From NCBI GenBank assembly GCA_031213475.1, contig JARUPZ010000016.1, forward strand, positions 744,001 to 808,000: a stretch of DNA of 64,000 nucleotides, written 5' to 3'. Source of the stretch: Nereocystis luetkeana (taxonomy: Eukaryota > Sar > Phaeophyceae > Laminariales > Laminariaceae). Positions 43,737-56,414 of this stretch are shown piece after piece (the first letter of the stretch is position 1; the number at the start of each line of letters is the position of its first letter). The notes under the pieces were generated by a model that was not told where the DNA came from, searched no databases, and saw only the letters and a program-made list of their open reading frames with translations. The position numbers were made by a program, and so were the translations under genes.

Positions 43737-45583
43737 TGAGAGCAAGACTCGTGCCTCGCGGGAAAAACCCTGGTTCTCCGTCTAAGATACGCCTCTCAAG
43801 TACTATAAATAGAATCCCGATACCTGAACCCAGGTAATTACCGGCTTTCAGCGTCACACAGAGCAGCACCATAACACGAACCCACTCTGATGAGCCGTAT
43901 ACGCAGAATTATGGCAAATTCACGGAAACCCCGATTCCACGAGCTAGAACATGAGTCGAAGATGCGGCTCCTCAAAACCCACTCGCACACCTCTGAACGG
44001 CACGGTAACGAAGCCGCCGGCAAGGTACGTCAAAAGACAGGAAGAAATTAAGGCCTAGCCTTGAGGGACTGGAAAAAATTGTCAACGAAAGCCATCGCCA
44101 TGCCACCCGCAACGGAGGTAGGGCGAGAAATTGTCTACGGAAAAGCGAAAAGTGAACACAAAAAAACGAGGAGGCCCCGTTCCCCAGTAGGTGTTGCCAA
44201 TTTTATCCAGATCACCCCCTGCTCCAGAGCGTGGAGGGGGGTCGGTAGGGCGAGAAGAAAAATAACACGGAATACGCCAAAAACCACCTCTACACAGCCC
44301 ACAACTCCGGAAGCGTGTCCTGTGCCACAAATGATTGACCCGATCACCCAGACCAGCCCCGACACTGAGAGGGGAGGTAGGCAGGACGAAATACGCAAAA
44401 AAACATCCCCAACTCGGCCCAAGAAAACGAAATACGAAATATACCGAGCAGAAAACCCCCCGACTCGAAAACTCGGAAAACGTCAAAAAGTAGAAGGCCA
44501 CCCTCCAAGGTCCAGGAAAACGGCATGAAGAAAAATATCGAGTGCAGCCGAGAAGCGGAAATCAGTTATCCACGGCGGCGCCTCGAGATTCATCTACGTT
44601 ACGCTGGACCCCCCGTGCAAACGCGCTACGTAGCCAGGTATATTTGCAGACACCAAGAACCTCGTACAGCTCTCGTCGAAGTCGTGTAGCACGCCGGAGA
44701 AAGAGGAAGCTTGTTCGGTCCCGGGCCGTCCAAAACTCGAACCAAATATACCCCACCAGTGCGTCGATGTAGACGCGCTGATTTTCCCGATCCAATACAG
44801 ACCGTCGTCGCTGTTGTACCAAAAGTGGGCCCCTTTGGGAAGCACGGTGTTGCAGTATCGGCGAAGCCAATCGGCGTGCGATACGCAGCCATAGCCGGGT
44901 GCCAGAAACCGCTCGCCGTTACTCTGAGAAAGCTCCCGTTGTGCCGCGCCAATTCTCACCCGGCGGTACAGATGGTTGGTTTGGCGGTGCTGGTTCTGAG
45001 TGCCGGCCCAATGGCGCAAATCATCGTGACGAGAAACTGAAGGTTCATTTCCCGTTCCCCGGATGGTCGGGTTAGTAGTCCTGTCCAGTGCGTCTCGTAC
45101 ATCACCGCGAGGAAGCCACCTCGACCTCTAACCGATCGGTGTCCAGATATATGTTCCATTCGAGTCGTTGAAGAGGGGTCGAAATATCGTCCTGGGTGAC
45201 GTGGTGCGGGGGGGATTTCTCGGAGAGGTTGTTGAACACCTACAGCATCAACCCCGCTGGCAAATACTTTGGCATGTTGCCACGGTCGTGGGGGTTGACA
45301 CAAGGCTTGCAGCGTTGAATCGATACGCGCCGGCGAGCATCAGCGCCGGGCATATCGGCAGGATGATCCACATACAGGAGCTTGGCCCCGAGAGGAAATC
45401 CGTCCGGGCTGTCCGCTGAGGAGCAGGGGCCAACTGCAAACTGAGAGCAAGACTCGTGCCTCGCTGGGAAAACCCTTGGTTTTCCATCTAAAGTACACCT
45501 TCCAAGTACTCCAAATACAATCCCAATACCTGAACCCAGGTAATTACCGGGCTTTCAGCCTCATTCAAAGCAGTACCATAACA
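43737..45583 (-). mobile_element. decayed LTR-type retroelement remnant (A2)
   Basis: Direct repeats of about 140 bases (43,737-43,876 and 45,442-45,583) start TGAGAGCAAGACTCG and end in CA. They enclose 1.57 kb. On the minus strand the interior reads, across several frameshifts, as the C-terminal part of a retroelement polyprotein: TPIGFADTA, then HFWYNSDDGLYWIGK, GGVYLVR.LD.PGP..LPLS and TTSTRAVRGSWCLQ (about 45,000-44,640). The chromodomain-like region is named from general resemblance only. There is no protease or intact reverse transcriptase, so it is not autonomous. The + strand frame at 44,061-44,528 is antisense and not called. Confidence 0.55.
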
Positions 45584-47146
45584 TAACATTACTACTGTAT
45601 ACCTTGTATAAAACAGGCTATTAATACCATACAAGCACGTTTCGGGACAAAGCAGTGGGACTTAGACTTGGACTATTTAAGCAGTTGTTGTAAAACACAT
45701 GTATTCATACGTACGAGTCAGGTTTCCAGGTTGACAACAATCATTCACCGCAACATTGCCCCGATTTTGAGCCTTCGGCGAGGAGCAGGCGATATTGTGA
45801 GAAGGCGAAACGTACGTAAACAAACGTCGGTTACCACTCAGGAACAGCTACCGCGACTCTACCCAGGTGGTATTGTTATACTGTACGTAGAAAGAAAAAA
45901 ACTCAGGAGAAAGGGAAGCAATCGAGAGAGCCAGCCAAGCAAGCCTGTAGGATTGTGTGAATGCAACCAAGGAAGCCTGCATGATTGTACAACCAAGGAT
46001 TGTATATGCACGCCTGAGCCTGTTAACCTACGCTGGTTACAATTATCATTTTCAGCAATACTATTTTTGCTCATTCTCGTTGTCGGTGGGACTTTGTGGC
46101 AACGTAGATTGTTCTACCGTTTAACAACATATCCAAACGGATCTTATTCCAGGGGTCGGTATGCTTCCTACGACACGATTTCGTGGAGTAGGAGTAGGGA
46201 GGGAGTAGGGAGCAGTTCCTAGTGGGGTGAAGATACACGCGCGTAGATCCAACCCAATCCCTGACCCGAACCCAAACGCTGGCCCTGACCGGCACCCAAG
46301 ACGGGCCAAAACTGGCCAGAAACGATTCCGACCTTCGCCTCGCTCGCATCGTTCGAGATTTTTCCAAATTACGGACAACGATTCCGGCCTGCGGACCACG
46401 ATTTCCCCTCCTGGACAATAAGAAGGAGTAAATGTCGCCTGGAAAATTCCGTCCGGACTTTCTGTTGTATCTACTGTTTACCGTCCATTGCATCATCTTT
46501 TCTTTTTAAGCTCGAGGTGCACGAACAACCCATAGAACAATCCCAGAACCTACAGTAGATCCACATCACGAAATATAGATTAAGACTCCAAGGTATTGGC
46601 ATTCAAACGATGGAGGGTGAAGGAGCTCGGTCAGCCAGACATTGTTTGGCCAAAAAGTGGTATCCCCGTCGTAGTAGATACTGTACCTGGTATATATCGT
46701 ACTACAAATAATGGAAGAGTCAGAGTTCGACCGACCATTGCTAAGAGATTGCTTGATGGAAGTTACACACGAATGTATCTCCTTCCAGGGTATGCCCATT
46801 ATAGGCAAGTCCCGTTTTATAATAGCGCTGGGTGCTGGGCGCCTTTGCCAAACAAACCGCCTGAAACATTTCACAGCACTGTTTTTTGTGACAATTAGTT
46901 TGACGTGAGAAAACTTGGACAAGCTCGAGAGAACCCCGAATAAGTCCAGCGAATATACTCAACCCGATTTGAGTTGCAACACTATCAAGTACCTTGGATA
47001 TACCTGGTATTAGATATATTGAGTTGTCAAAGCCTGCATTCATTGCAAAGTTCGGGCTCCAGGGATGATTGGCGATCATGGAGTTTTCTAGGGGGCGGCG
47101 GCGAGGTTTCACAGTCTGTACAGATTTTATATCTTGGCTACAGGTC

Positions 47147-47478
47147 GCCCCGGTGGTTCAAGTGGTTAACCTCGAGTTTTACTTGTTTGAGTCCTGGGTT
47201 CGAGCCCCAGGTGGGTCGGACTTTGACTTTATTTCAAGAAAAAAAAAAAAAAACAATTGTTGAGAGCGCCTTGCAGCGTGGGTAGGCACAATTCGATGCG
47301 AGTCGACGATGGAAGAAAAGGCTGAAATCTTCTCGCGATAAAAATTAGGGCAGGTACCGTAGCGGGAAGGGGGTAGAAGAGCCTGCTATGTGACCCCGGA
47401 TCTGAGTTACGAGTTGGAAGGAGAGAGAGAAGAAGATGTGCGAAGATAATGAATGGGATGAGAAAAAAAAGAAGAAAA
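47147..47478 (+). mobile_element. tRNA-derived SINE with target duplication (A2 only)
   Basis: AGGTC stands at both borders (47,142-47,146 and 47,479-47,483). The A1 sequence at 22,807-22,820 has it once, as an empty site. The head has an A box TGGTTCAAGTGG and a B box GGGTTCGAGCCCC with a 5-pair T stem. An A-rich run at 47,239-47,253 follows, then the body shared with the other SINE fragments (GTACCGTAGCGGG, CCTGCTATGTGACCCCGGAT) and a final A/G-rich tail. Confidence 0.75.
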
Positions 47479-48297
47479 AGGTCAAGATAGGTCGAAGGCC
47501 GGGTTTTTGCCACACTGTACAGGGTCTATTACCACAGCAACACGCATCCACATCGTGTCGCCAAAAGCGAGACTTCAAGCTCTACATTGAGCTGCTATCG
47601 AGATGTTTTTACACCTTCCGACACAACAGGTATACGTACACCCCCCCCCAAAAAAAAGCTCCATGGTCATCAACCCCTGGAGTATTGCAGTGACATTTCG
47701 TCGTCGCTTTAATTCGTTTATACTTTGGGATTAATGAGGACTCCTGCTGCGATCAGCCGAAGGCTCTCACCCAGGGCTACGACCCCCGCGTTGATTCGAT
47801 GAAAATCAACGCGGCACGCCGTCGCAGAGAGTAGTTACTCCGTACAAACAAGCAAACCAAGAACCGATGTCGTTGTCGACGTATCTCGCGCACGACGATA
47901 GGCTGGCGGGATGGTCTGTTTTTCCTGACCGTAACTTACTTTCTCGTGCTGCTCTACGCCGCCGAAAATGCCACTGTCATTGACTTGCTCCTTGTGTAAC
48001 ATTCCAGCAGGCGGGGATCCTCTTCGTGCATCCCCGGTTGTGAATCGAGATTATAGCGGTAACATTTCGTCGTCGCTTCAATTCGTCTATACAATGATTT
48101 GGGATTAATGAGGCCTCTTTTCTACGGCATGAGATCACACCCATACTTTGTAGTCTCTTTGCCTTCTCTCAATAGCCTCGAGTTAAATGGTCTAATAACA
48201 TCCTTGCCCGCGGATTTCTTGCTGTCGCTGCTACTGTACTACTCTTAATACTACGACAGTACTACTTTGTACTACTACTTCTGAAACTGTTTGTAAC

Positions 48298-48460
48298 ATT
48301 ACGGGGGACCATATTAAATAGGATCTACGGTACACACAAACACCTATATATTTGCCTATTATCACTAACGATATTTAGTACACACAAATTTAAAAACCTA
48401 TATATTTGCCTATTTTCACTAACGATATTTAGTCTAATTTAATATGCCCCCCCCGTAATA
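48298..48460. mobile_element. family 1 MITE with internal duplication (A2)
   Basis: ATTACGGGGGACCATA and CCCCCGTAATA form the ends. The centre contains the block CCTATATATTTGCCTATT...ACGATATTTAG twice, about 55 bases apart, which explains the greater length of 163 bases. Confidence 0.7.
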
Positions 48461-49319
48461 CTATTGGTGTTAATAGGTATTTTGTATACCGCTGTTGTTA
48501 TGGTCGTTGCCCTGCGACTTTATAGCTCTGCAGATTTCGCACGCTTGCATGCGGGAGAAGGCCCCAAGAAACAAAAGGCTACGTCTGCTTGTTGCCCTTG
48601 CTGTTGTTGCTGCGGCTGCTGCTGCTGTTGTGCGGTCTAAGATATCCCGGCCAGCCCCCGTCTTTCGTCCATCAGAAGTACAGACATTTGTTTCGGTGCT
48701 ACGAGTACTATCAACTACCAGGTACCAGTACTCCTGTACAATAATACCTGGTAATAAGTATTAATAGCTGTTCGTTCAAAAGTCCCAAACGCTTTGATTG
48801 GCCTACGCTTCCGCGATTTGTAACGCCACCACTTACGAAAAGGCACAAGGAAAACAATCGTATACGTAATAATAGTATGCAAATCATACATCAGACATAT
48901 ATATGGCGTACTGCTGCTGTTAGTTGTAGGAGACCGCGGTTTGACGCCTTGACTGGCCGTTCTTGACCGCTCTGTAGTCTAAAGCTACAATGAAACAACA
49001 TTGACGTTGCCGAAAAGACCGGTCTCTAAATGTACATGTACGAGGTCGGTCGCTGCGCTGCGTACTGCTATCATATTGTTGGATATCGTATCGAGAGCTT
49101 CGACGTTTCGATATATCATATCGAACGTGTTTTGGCGTGTTGGCCTCCATCCCCTGGCATCCCCGCGTTTTTTGTGTATGATTAGATGCAGATATTGAAC
49201 GAAAGCTTCGATTGTATCAACTATCAAAAATATCGAAACCAATATATCGAGATCGTATCAAACAGTTTTTGTGTTTATCGTTAGCTCGATTATCGTACGA
49301 CACCCATACCCCACCACAG

Positions 49320-49782
49320 CAAACCAGCATCAGTGCCACAGCATCCCTTCGTTTCCGCGTGTCGAAAGAAGACCGCAGCCTAACCCGGCCTCCGTATATC
49401 CAGAAGCTAGCCGCCTCACCATCCACGCCCAACGGTTCTCTCGACGATTCCAGTCGCTGCTTGCTAAGCCGTGGTTCTCTTCCGAACACAAGTGCTGGTA
49501 TCGTCGGTGACTAAAAGGTCCTTGTGTACGAGACTGCTGGGCTGAATACGAGTACCTGGTAGGTAATTCCATTACCAACAAGCCGACAACGAGCAGGGGT
49601 GGGCGGAAGATACCGGCTCTCTGTATAGTGATCAAGGACAGGACTCTGCCACTTCGCCCGACTTCCTCTTCGCTAGCCCTTCGCATCCTGTTGGCGCCGA
49701 CACACAGGTGACAGAAATAACGCCTCGAGGAACTCGGTTCGATAGGAGCAGCAGCGCAGTTTCGTTCGGCGTGGAAGACTAA
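49320..49782 (+). CDS. probable Ser-rich coding segment, unknown protein (A2)
   Basis: Exons 49,320-49,506 and 49,583-49,782 join in phase 1 and end at TAA 49,780. The left acceptor CCACCACAG and the donor GTGACT are plausible. Compared with A1, the second exon shows only substitutions until the last few codons, where the copies end differently (SFGVED here). Similarity in this region is much higher than in the flanks. A long minus-strand frame (49,330-49,905) also stays open, so the strand is not proven. Confidence 0.42.
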
Positions 49783-50769
49783 GCTAACCCAACGCCTCGT
49801 GATCACAGCAGCAGATCCGACGCACAGTAGCAGTCGTGGTACGGTAGATGCGCCGCCGCGCCGCCCTGTCGTCGTGTGATATCGCCATGTTTCAGAATCG
49901 GTCATTTTAGGCTGGTTGTCTGTTCACTGCCTCATCCTTGTGACACTCGGCCTGTTTCTGCTCTCCGGTACTACTGTATACCTGGTATACCTTTACGACA
50001 CAACAGGTACAGCAGTAGGACACAGAGCAAAACACAAATATAACCTGAACTGGTTCGCTGTACTAATGTTGTAGACTCATGCTACCAGACAGAGGGAGAG
50101 CTGATGCGGCATTTTGTGTCGGTGAACGTCTACAAGTCTACCGGTACACAGACGTAGTAATACTAGTAGTAAGCGTAGTGCTCAGGCAGTGTACGTATAG
50201 GAGGTGTCGCTGGCGGAGTAGGTCTGCCTCGAACCAACTGTCGAGTGTCTGAGCCTATACGAACGAAGGGCATTACGACTCGTATTATACATCATACCCA
50301 CAGACTTCGGGGGGGAAACGTGTCGAAAATATGGGACGATTTACGTCGTCGGCCGCACAAAGAAACATACGGAGGGATGCCGGGGTAGAGAATGTGTCCG
50401 GAGTGCACCCTAGCGAAAAGGGATATGATACAGTAGATGATCTGGGCGTATATAAAAGGACCACTTCGTCCCCATAATAATGTCTAAACGGTCCTTATAC
50501 CCCGCCCAGAGGGCAAAATGATATGATGAAAGCTGTACACTGTACACCTGCTCGCTCTCCCCAGACGGTGTCGATTGGGCCGCATTTCTCGTTTTACGCC
50601 CACTACAGTGTACCGGTGCCGTTTAACACGGAAGAAAGCACACTCCGGTGATAACATTTTGACCTTTAGATATGTCTATATATTATCACCGCGTGTGCTG
50701 GTGTGGGGAGGTGTGCTGTCTAACGCATCCCCAGTCATAAGCAGCATGGACGGGAGCCCGCAGCTAGGG

Positions 50770-50970
50770 AGTGTGATAACGGGGGGGGGGTGACATCCAG
50801 GGGGTGTGATAACGGTAGTTATGACTGCTATGGAGCGTTAATAGACCTCGGCCAGACTTCAGATGGCGTGACAACAAGAGGGTGTGATAGCAAGGGGGTC
50901 GACAACAAAGGGGTTGATATCGGAAACAAGGGGTGTGATGGCAAAGGGTGTGCTAATATGTGGGAGGCTG
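50770..50970. repeat. degenerate GGGTGTGATAAC minisatellite (A2)
   Basis: A2 counterpart of 27,085-27,290, with the same order of variant units. Confidence 0.65.
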
Positions 50971-52694
50971 TGGCCTAAAACTGATGTGGGAATCAATTGG
51001 TGTTTAGCGCAACAGGCGTCGACGAGGTTTCCCGCCGCGCAACCTTTTTCGCAGCAGGCAAGCGATAAGCATGTCCTAGCCGCCGGGGACGGGAAATATA
51101 ATTGAGGCACTATTTTAATGTCTTTTGCTGTCGTCGAAGACGATGTTGTTCAGGTGTCTAAAACACACTTTGTCAAGTGAAATCGGGGGCGTATATTGCC
51201 GCAATTATCGCGGTTGTTTGCCTCCGGCGGCCCTCCGGAGTCCCCTGTTGACGGGCTCCATGCCTGTGGCGTGTGAGCACAACACGCCTTCCAGCTCACG
51301 TTGCGCTTCACGGAACAGGCGCCGGAGCCCTGAATACCGTACGCCCTGGCAGCAGGTGCCACCGTAGGAATTCGTTGATTCTTCACAACTCCCCAACATT
51401 CCGCCCCGGAGCCCCTTGCCCCGACTGAAAAACTACCTGCTGCCATTGTCATGTGAAACCTTCGTTTCTAGCCGAACTGAACAACAATACCTGATACACC
51501 GTAGCCTTGCGCACTGGTTTGCTTTCGAGATAATGCCACAATGACGCGCGACAAGTTCCGTGATTGGCCACTAACCTACTACCGGCGCCGGTGGTTGCGG
51601 CTTAGGGCACAGCAGGAGTAGTAGTAGTAGAAGTGTTTTGGGTGAATGGTTTGCCCCCAGGTGGTGTGATAATTTTGGAGTTTGATGCTGCTTTCGGACG
51701 AACCTCCGTAGGGATGTGGTATTCTACGTACCTCCGGGTGGTATAGTGACAATCGAATATTGGACCAAATAATGTATCACCGGGTGTGTTCATGTGGGCT
51801 GGTGTGGTATCTAAGTATCTAAGGGGGGGTGCTTTCTTCCGTGTTGTACGGTTCGCTATTTCTACAGTAGTAGTGTTAGATATCGGATGAGAGTCTATTA
51901 ATAGTGCAATGCCATACCGCCGAACAAAAATAGCAATCGATACGATCTCGACACTTGGTGCACTGTACTGAAGGTTTTCGTCCAATACCGGAACTGCTGT
52001 ACCTACATAACAAATACGGGGATGCCAGGGGATAGGGGGCAAAACACATTCGATATGATACATCGGAACTCCGATACTGCGAAATATCGAGTCTTTCGAT
52101 ACGATGCCCAACACTATTGCCTGGGGCCTTCAAGAGTTGTACGTGCCGACGTTTCGTGTTTGGTTTGTACGGCCTTCTTGAGCGTTGAAGGAAACTTTAG
52201 TTTTGCTTTCTTGTACCAGGTATTGGTACATATGCACTATGCAAGATGTACACTCGTTCCTTGAAAGGTTGAGGTCGACTGGTTTCTATATTTTATATGG
52301 TAATAGAACGTTCAGTAACTGCAGTATCCTTTACACCTCCATACCAGCATCGACCTCAACTGCCGTACAATCAGCTTAGGGACATGGGTGTATATCGACT
52401 GTGCTGACTGATACCATGAGCCGAGCAGAAATGTTTTCATTCAGTTCTTGCCGCGCCTGACGGAAGCACGATACCTGGTACACTGTTGAACGTTGGAGGT
52501 TGGTCTTTCTCCGCACACCCTGGAATTGTTCGTCGCTAATTGCAATGGAATCACCGGAGAACTGGCTGTGTACGCGTTGAACGTCTTCTATGCAAAGGGA
52601 CCACGAGCTGAGCTAACATGCACCTCGCCTCTTTTGTCCTCTTGCTGCTTGTCGCTCGGTCAATCGCGCGAAATTTCAGAACAGCAGTATCACC

Positions 52695-55600
52695 ATGCCT
52701 TACGATCGGCCGCGCAGAACCCGCAACCCCGCGTATGCGGCTAGCAGGGCCGGCTACGCGCCGTCATTGGCCTACCGAGCGATGTCAGCCGGGGCAGTAG
52801 CGTTCGGGAACACCATCTCCGAGAATGGGCCGGTGAGGAAGGAATGCCTCAATCGTTTTGTTGTGACAGCCCCAGCCGTTGTCACCGAGGGGGGTGAAAT
52901 ACACCGCCGTATACGGTAGGTATATGTAACACATCGATTTTGGGCTCGAGGTCTCTCTCTCTTCGCTCCACATGTGTAGTATGTCTACAGTAGTATTATC
53001 AATAGGAACGCCTCCTACCTGCGAGAAATGTGTCCATCAGATTATTGTTGTCCGGTGGTTTCGTAGGAGTGTGATTGGGGCGCCCGTGCCCGCTTTTTGT
53101 GAGGGCAAACCGCTCAGTAGTAGAATGTGGGGAAAACATGGGTGAGAAAAGTACTAAATCAAGAGCACGTGGCGGGGTGCGTTTTCCCCCCCGGAGTGCT
53201 CACCGTGCGAGGGGCGAGAAGGCCTTGACTGCTGTGTTGACCAGATAGATGAAGCAGACACCACCAACCGCCATTACGTTTGTATTTTGTTACTGTGTTT
53301 TGTTACAGTATGTTTTCACGTTCGTCATCACCTATGTGCAGCACTCATTTCAACGTAATCTTCTCACCAACAGCTGCAGGAAGAACATGCAAGAAAAAAA
53401 GATGAAGACCAAAAAAAAAGCAGGCCACTAACAATGTTAATACTCCAGCATGCGCTCGATTAGAGAGAAGCACGTGATGTAGATACACCCCCCGAATTCG
53501 CTCGTAGTGCATCAATCACGCTCAGTGTAATATTCAAAATAACTAGAACAACAGCTGTGAGATCGAGGAAATTGTCAAAACTACTCTTTGCAAGCTGTGT
53601 GGGATAATTCGATCGCGCGGACTAGACGGTTTTGAGGATATATCATGACACCCTCTGTTTTCTTGTTTTTTTTGCGTGTAACTGTACACACGTCGGACTG
53701 GTATCATACCGTATCACACGGGTGAATAGATAATACACAACACCCCCCCGTGATGATGACTTTCCGAGCCCAATGTGTCTCCTAAAACAAGGGGGGCGTG
53801 CGTGCGCACAACAACGAAAATGGTGGCTTTGGCAAAACATGTCGTCGAGAAGTTTCTGCATATTTTCTCGTAATGGACGCATCGCTGGGTGTTTGCTCGT
53901 TCGCACCATCTCTCCCCCCGGTGCGGAGAGGAAATCAGCTCGGAGACTCGTAAAGCAGTTTTCTGATTGGCCATTTTTGTTCAAGTTGGAATTTTCTACT
54001 GGTGGAAAATAATTGGTCGACATTTGCCGTGATCCGGAATCGTGACTTCACTTTTCGGAAAAAAATATCAGCAGGAAAATTGGCCGTGGATGATGACACC
54101 AGTCTTCTTTTTTCGGAAAATTGACCGGAAAGTTTTGTTCCGAGCATGTTTTATTGAATGCCAAACAAATTCGATAAAAGAGGGAAAAGTAGAAGTATGC
54201 ACGAATATCTGGAGTAGGGCGGATCGGAGAAAGAAATCTCGGGGAAATCGTCGAAGGAGTCTGTAGTAATATGTTCTATATTGCAATCATGTTAACTATA
54301 TATACTTTTTCGGTCGAAACTGGGGTTGTGTTACTTATTATCACCCGTGTGTTACGGCACTGCTGTACCGCTCTAAATACCACATGGTTGAGTCTCCCCT
54401 CTGGTCGTCTTTGCGCCGCTGCCCTCAACAAAAACTAGCTGGGCTTACCTGTACTGGTTTTTATTGCATTTGTAAGTATACGAATTATACGAGGATGGAA
54501 CTAAAAACCGCTACTCCTTGTTCGTGACCGCATATTTTTGTTTTTGTTTTTGTTTTGTGGCGCCGTTTGCAGGAATTCGCCACCATCGTCATGCTGGTGG
54601 CAACAGCTACTGGTCGCTCACAGCAAGACGCAGAGGTGCGCATCAGCGATGGGGTAGGGTTAGTCGGGAGGGAGGGGGTTACTGCTGTGCTTGGCGACCT
54701 CTCGCCTTGTCGGTCCTGTCTGCATCCTTCTTGTCGTAAAATCTGTTTATTTGTTGTCGCATTGGAAGTAGGCGCGAGTCGACGAGGGAAGAAGGTGCTG
54801 AACGCTTCTCGAGACACATTAATGCAGGGCACGAACCGTAGTGGGCAGGGGGGAGGAGAGGAACGCCTTCTTACTAGTAGTGACCCACCCGGATCTGAGT
54901 TACGGCTATATATGATAGAAGGGAGCGTGAAGAGAAGGGCGCGACTATCATAAATGGGAGGGGGAAATAAAAAATGTTGCTTTGGGTAGATTGTAAGTGG
55001 TTTGTGTGAATACTGAGGTTAAGCTAAGTGCTACAGTAGGATACAAAGTACCAGGTATGCTGTATGGGACAGGCCCGACTGCTGTTGCAGGTTGAGCACG
55101 GGGATACCAAGGGGTGCTAAAAAAAGAGAAAACGACCTACACTCCTTCCCAGTGTCAAGATGGAAATAAAACCAGTGCGTTGGGACTTATTTATGAACGA
55201 AATTACGAAACGTGAAGTGTTTTTTCATATTTTTACTTCATTTGGTAAGAGTATAACCATCCGTGTCCGGGTTGGGAGCTGTCATCCATGTGCAAGCCCG
55301 CATCACAAGCGGTTTTTAGTAGGATGCAGCTCACCCTTCATGCGACTCGCCGAACACCCAACCGGCGCTTCGCGGAATGTCTGCATGGTCGTTGAAGACC
55401 CGACGTGCTCCGTACCGGCATTGTAGGGATGTGCGAGTCTATGGTCATGTGACTACGGCCATGCATGAGATCGACTACACCCCCCTCGGTCCGGGTCTCG
55501 AAAATGAGAAGTGAGGTGTCGGGATTTTGTTTTTCGTGGGTTCCTAGAGATACCATGACATTTCTGCCCCAAAGGTTTGGGTACAGTTCGGTTGTGAAGG

Positions 55601-56358
55601 TGGTTCAGATTCCCATTTTAGTTTGACATCGGAGAATGCCCAGCGTGAGTATCGAATCACAAAAACTACTCGAAAACAAATGCGGAAAAACAGGAAATTA
55701 AATATAATGTGTTGCTTCGTACAAAAAATGTAAGTGTACGAGTACGGCAACCGAACCCTTTGATGCGCAAAAATGGCTACCTTCATTTTTATGGCACCCC
55801 ACAACAACAATGCCTCCCACGTGTTGCTTATTGGTCCGGATTGTTTTCGAACCGGTAGGTTTGGAAACGAAAATGTGTGTGTGTCGTGTGTTTTATTTGT
55901 TTTTTTTGTTTGCACACTCCATGATATGCCATATACAAATACTTTCAAGTACGTCTGCTGTATTAATACCGCGACCAGCCACTTTTCCACGTGTCTCCGG
56001 CTTCTAGACCCACCCCTCCTTTCGACCGCTCCCTCGCTACGTACACCGGCATTTACTTTCGGTGATTTGTTTTCTTCGTGTTCTCCTCTGCCTACAGGTC
56101 GTTGTGCGCCTGCAATTGGGACTCCCGATGAGGGGCGGACCAAGGGACAGGGCTCTTTCTGACCCTGCGCTTGATTCAGCTTCATCGTCCGCGGCATCGT
56201 CGCCGTTCTCACTGGGGTCTAGGGCTCCCCCGCAGGCATCTGGACCACGCGCTCGTGGACGAAAGAAGAGGGGTGGACGCTCTCCCCGAAACGAACGTGA
56301 AGCATCTGCCGCCATGATTTTGGTAGAGATCGCCGGCAGCAGTGCCGACGGCCGCAGC

Positions 56359-56414
<56 letters not shown>

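Larger units (their letters stand above)
38941..51969. repeat. segmental duplication block A2
   Basis: It is a diverged copy of 12,046-28,394 and, over the part still visible, a near-identical copy of 62,514-64,000. It lacks the 3.8-kb segment of A1. It contains an LTR-flanked remnant (43.7-45.6 kb) and a SINE (47.15 kb) that A1 does not have in that form. Confidence 0.85.

Noticed and set aside
44061..44528. 155-codon basic + frame
   Set aside because: It does not start with ATG and is antisense to the interior of the LTR-type remnant.
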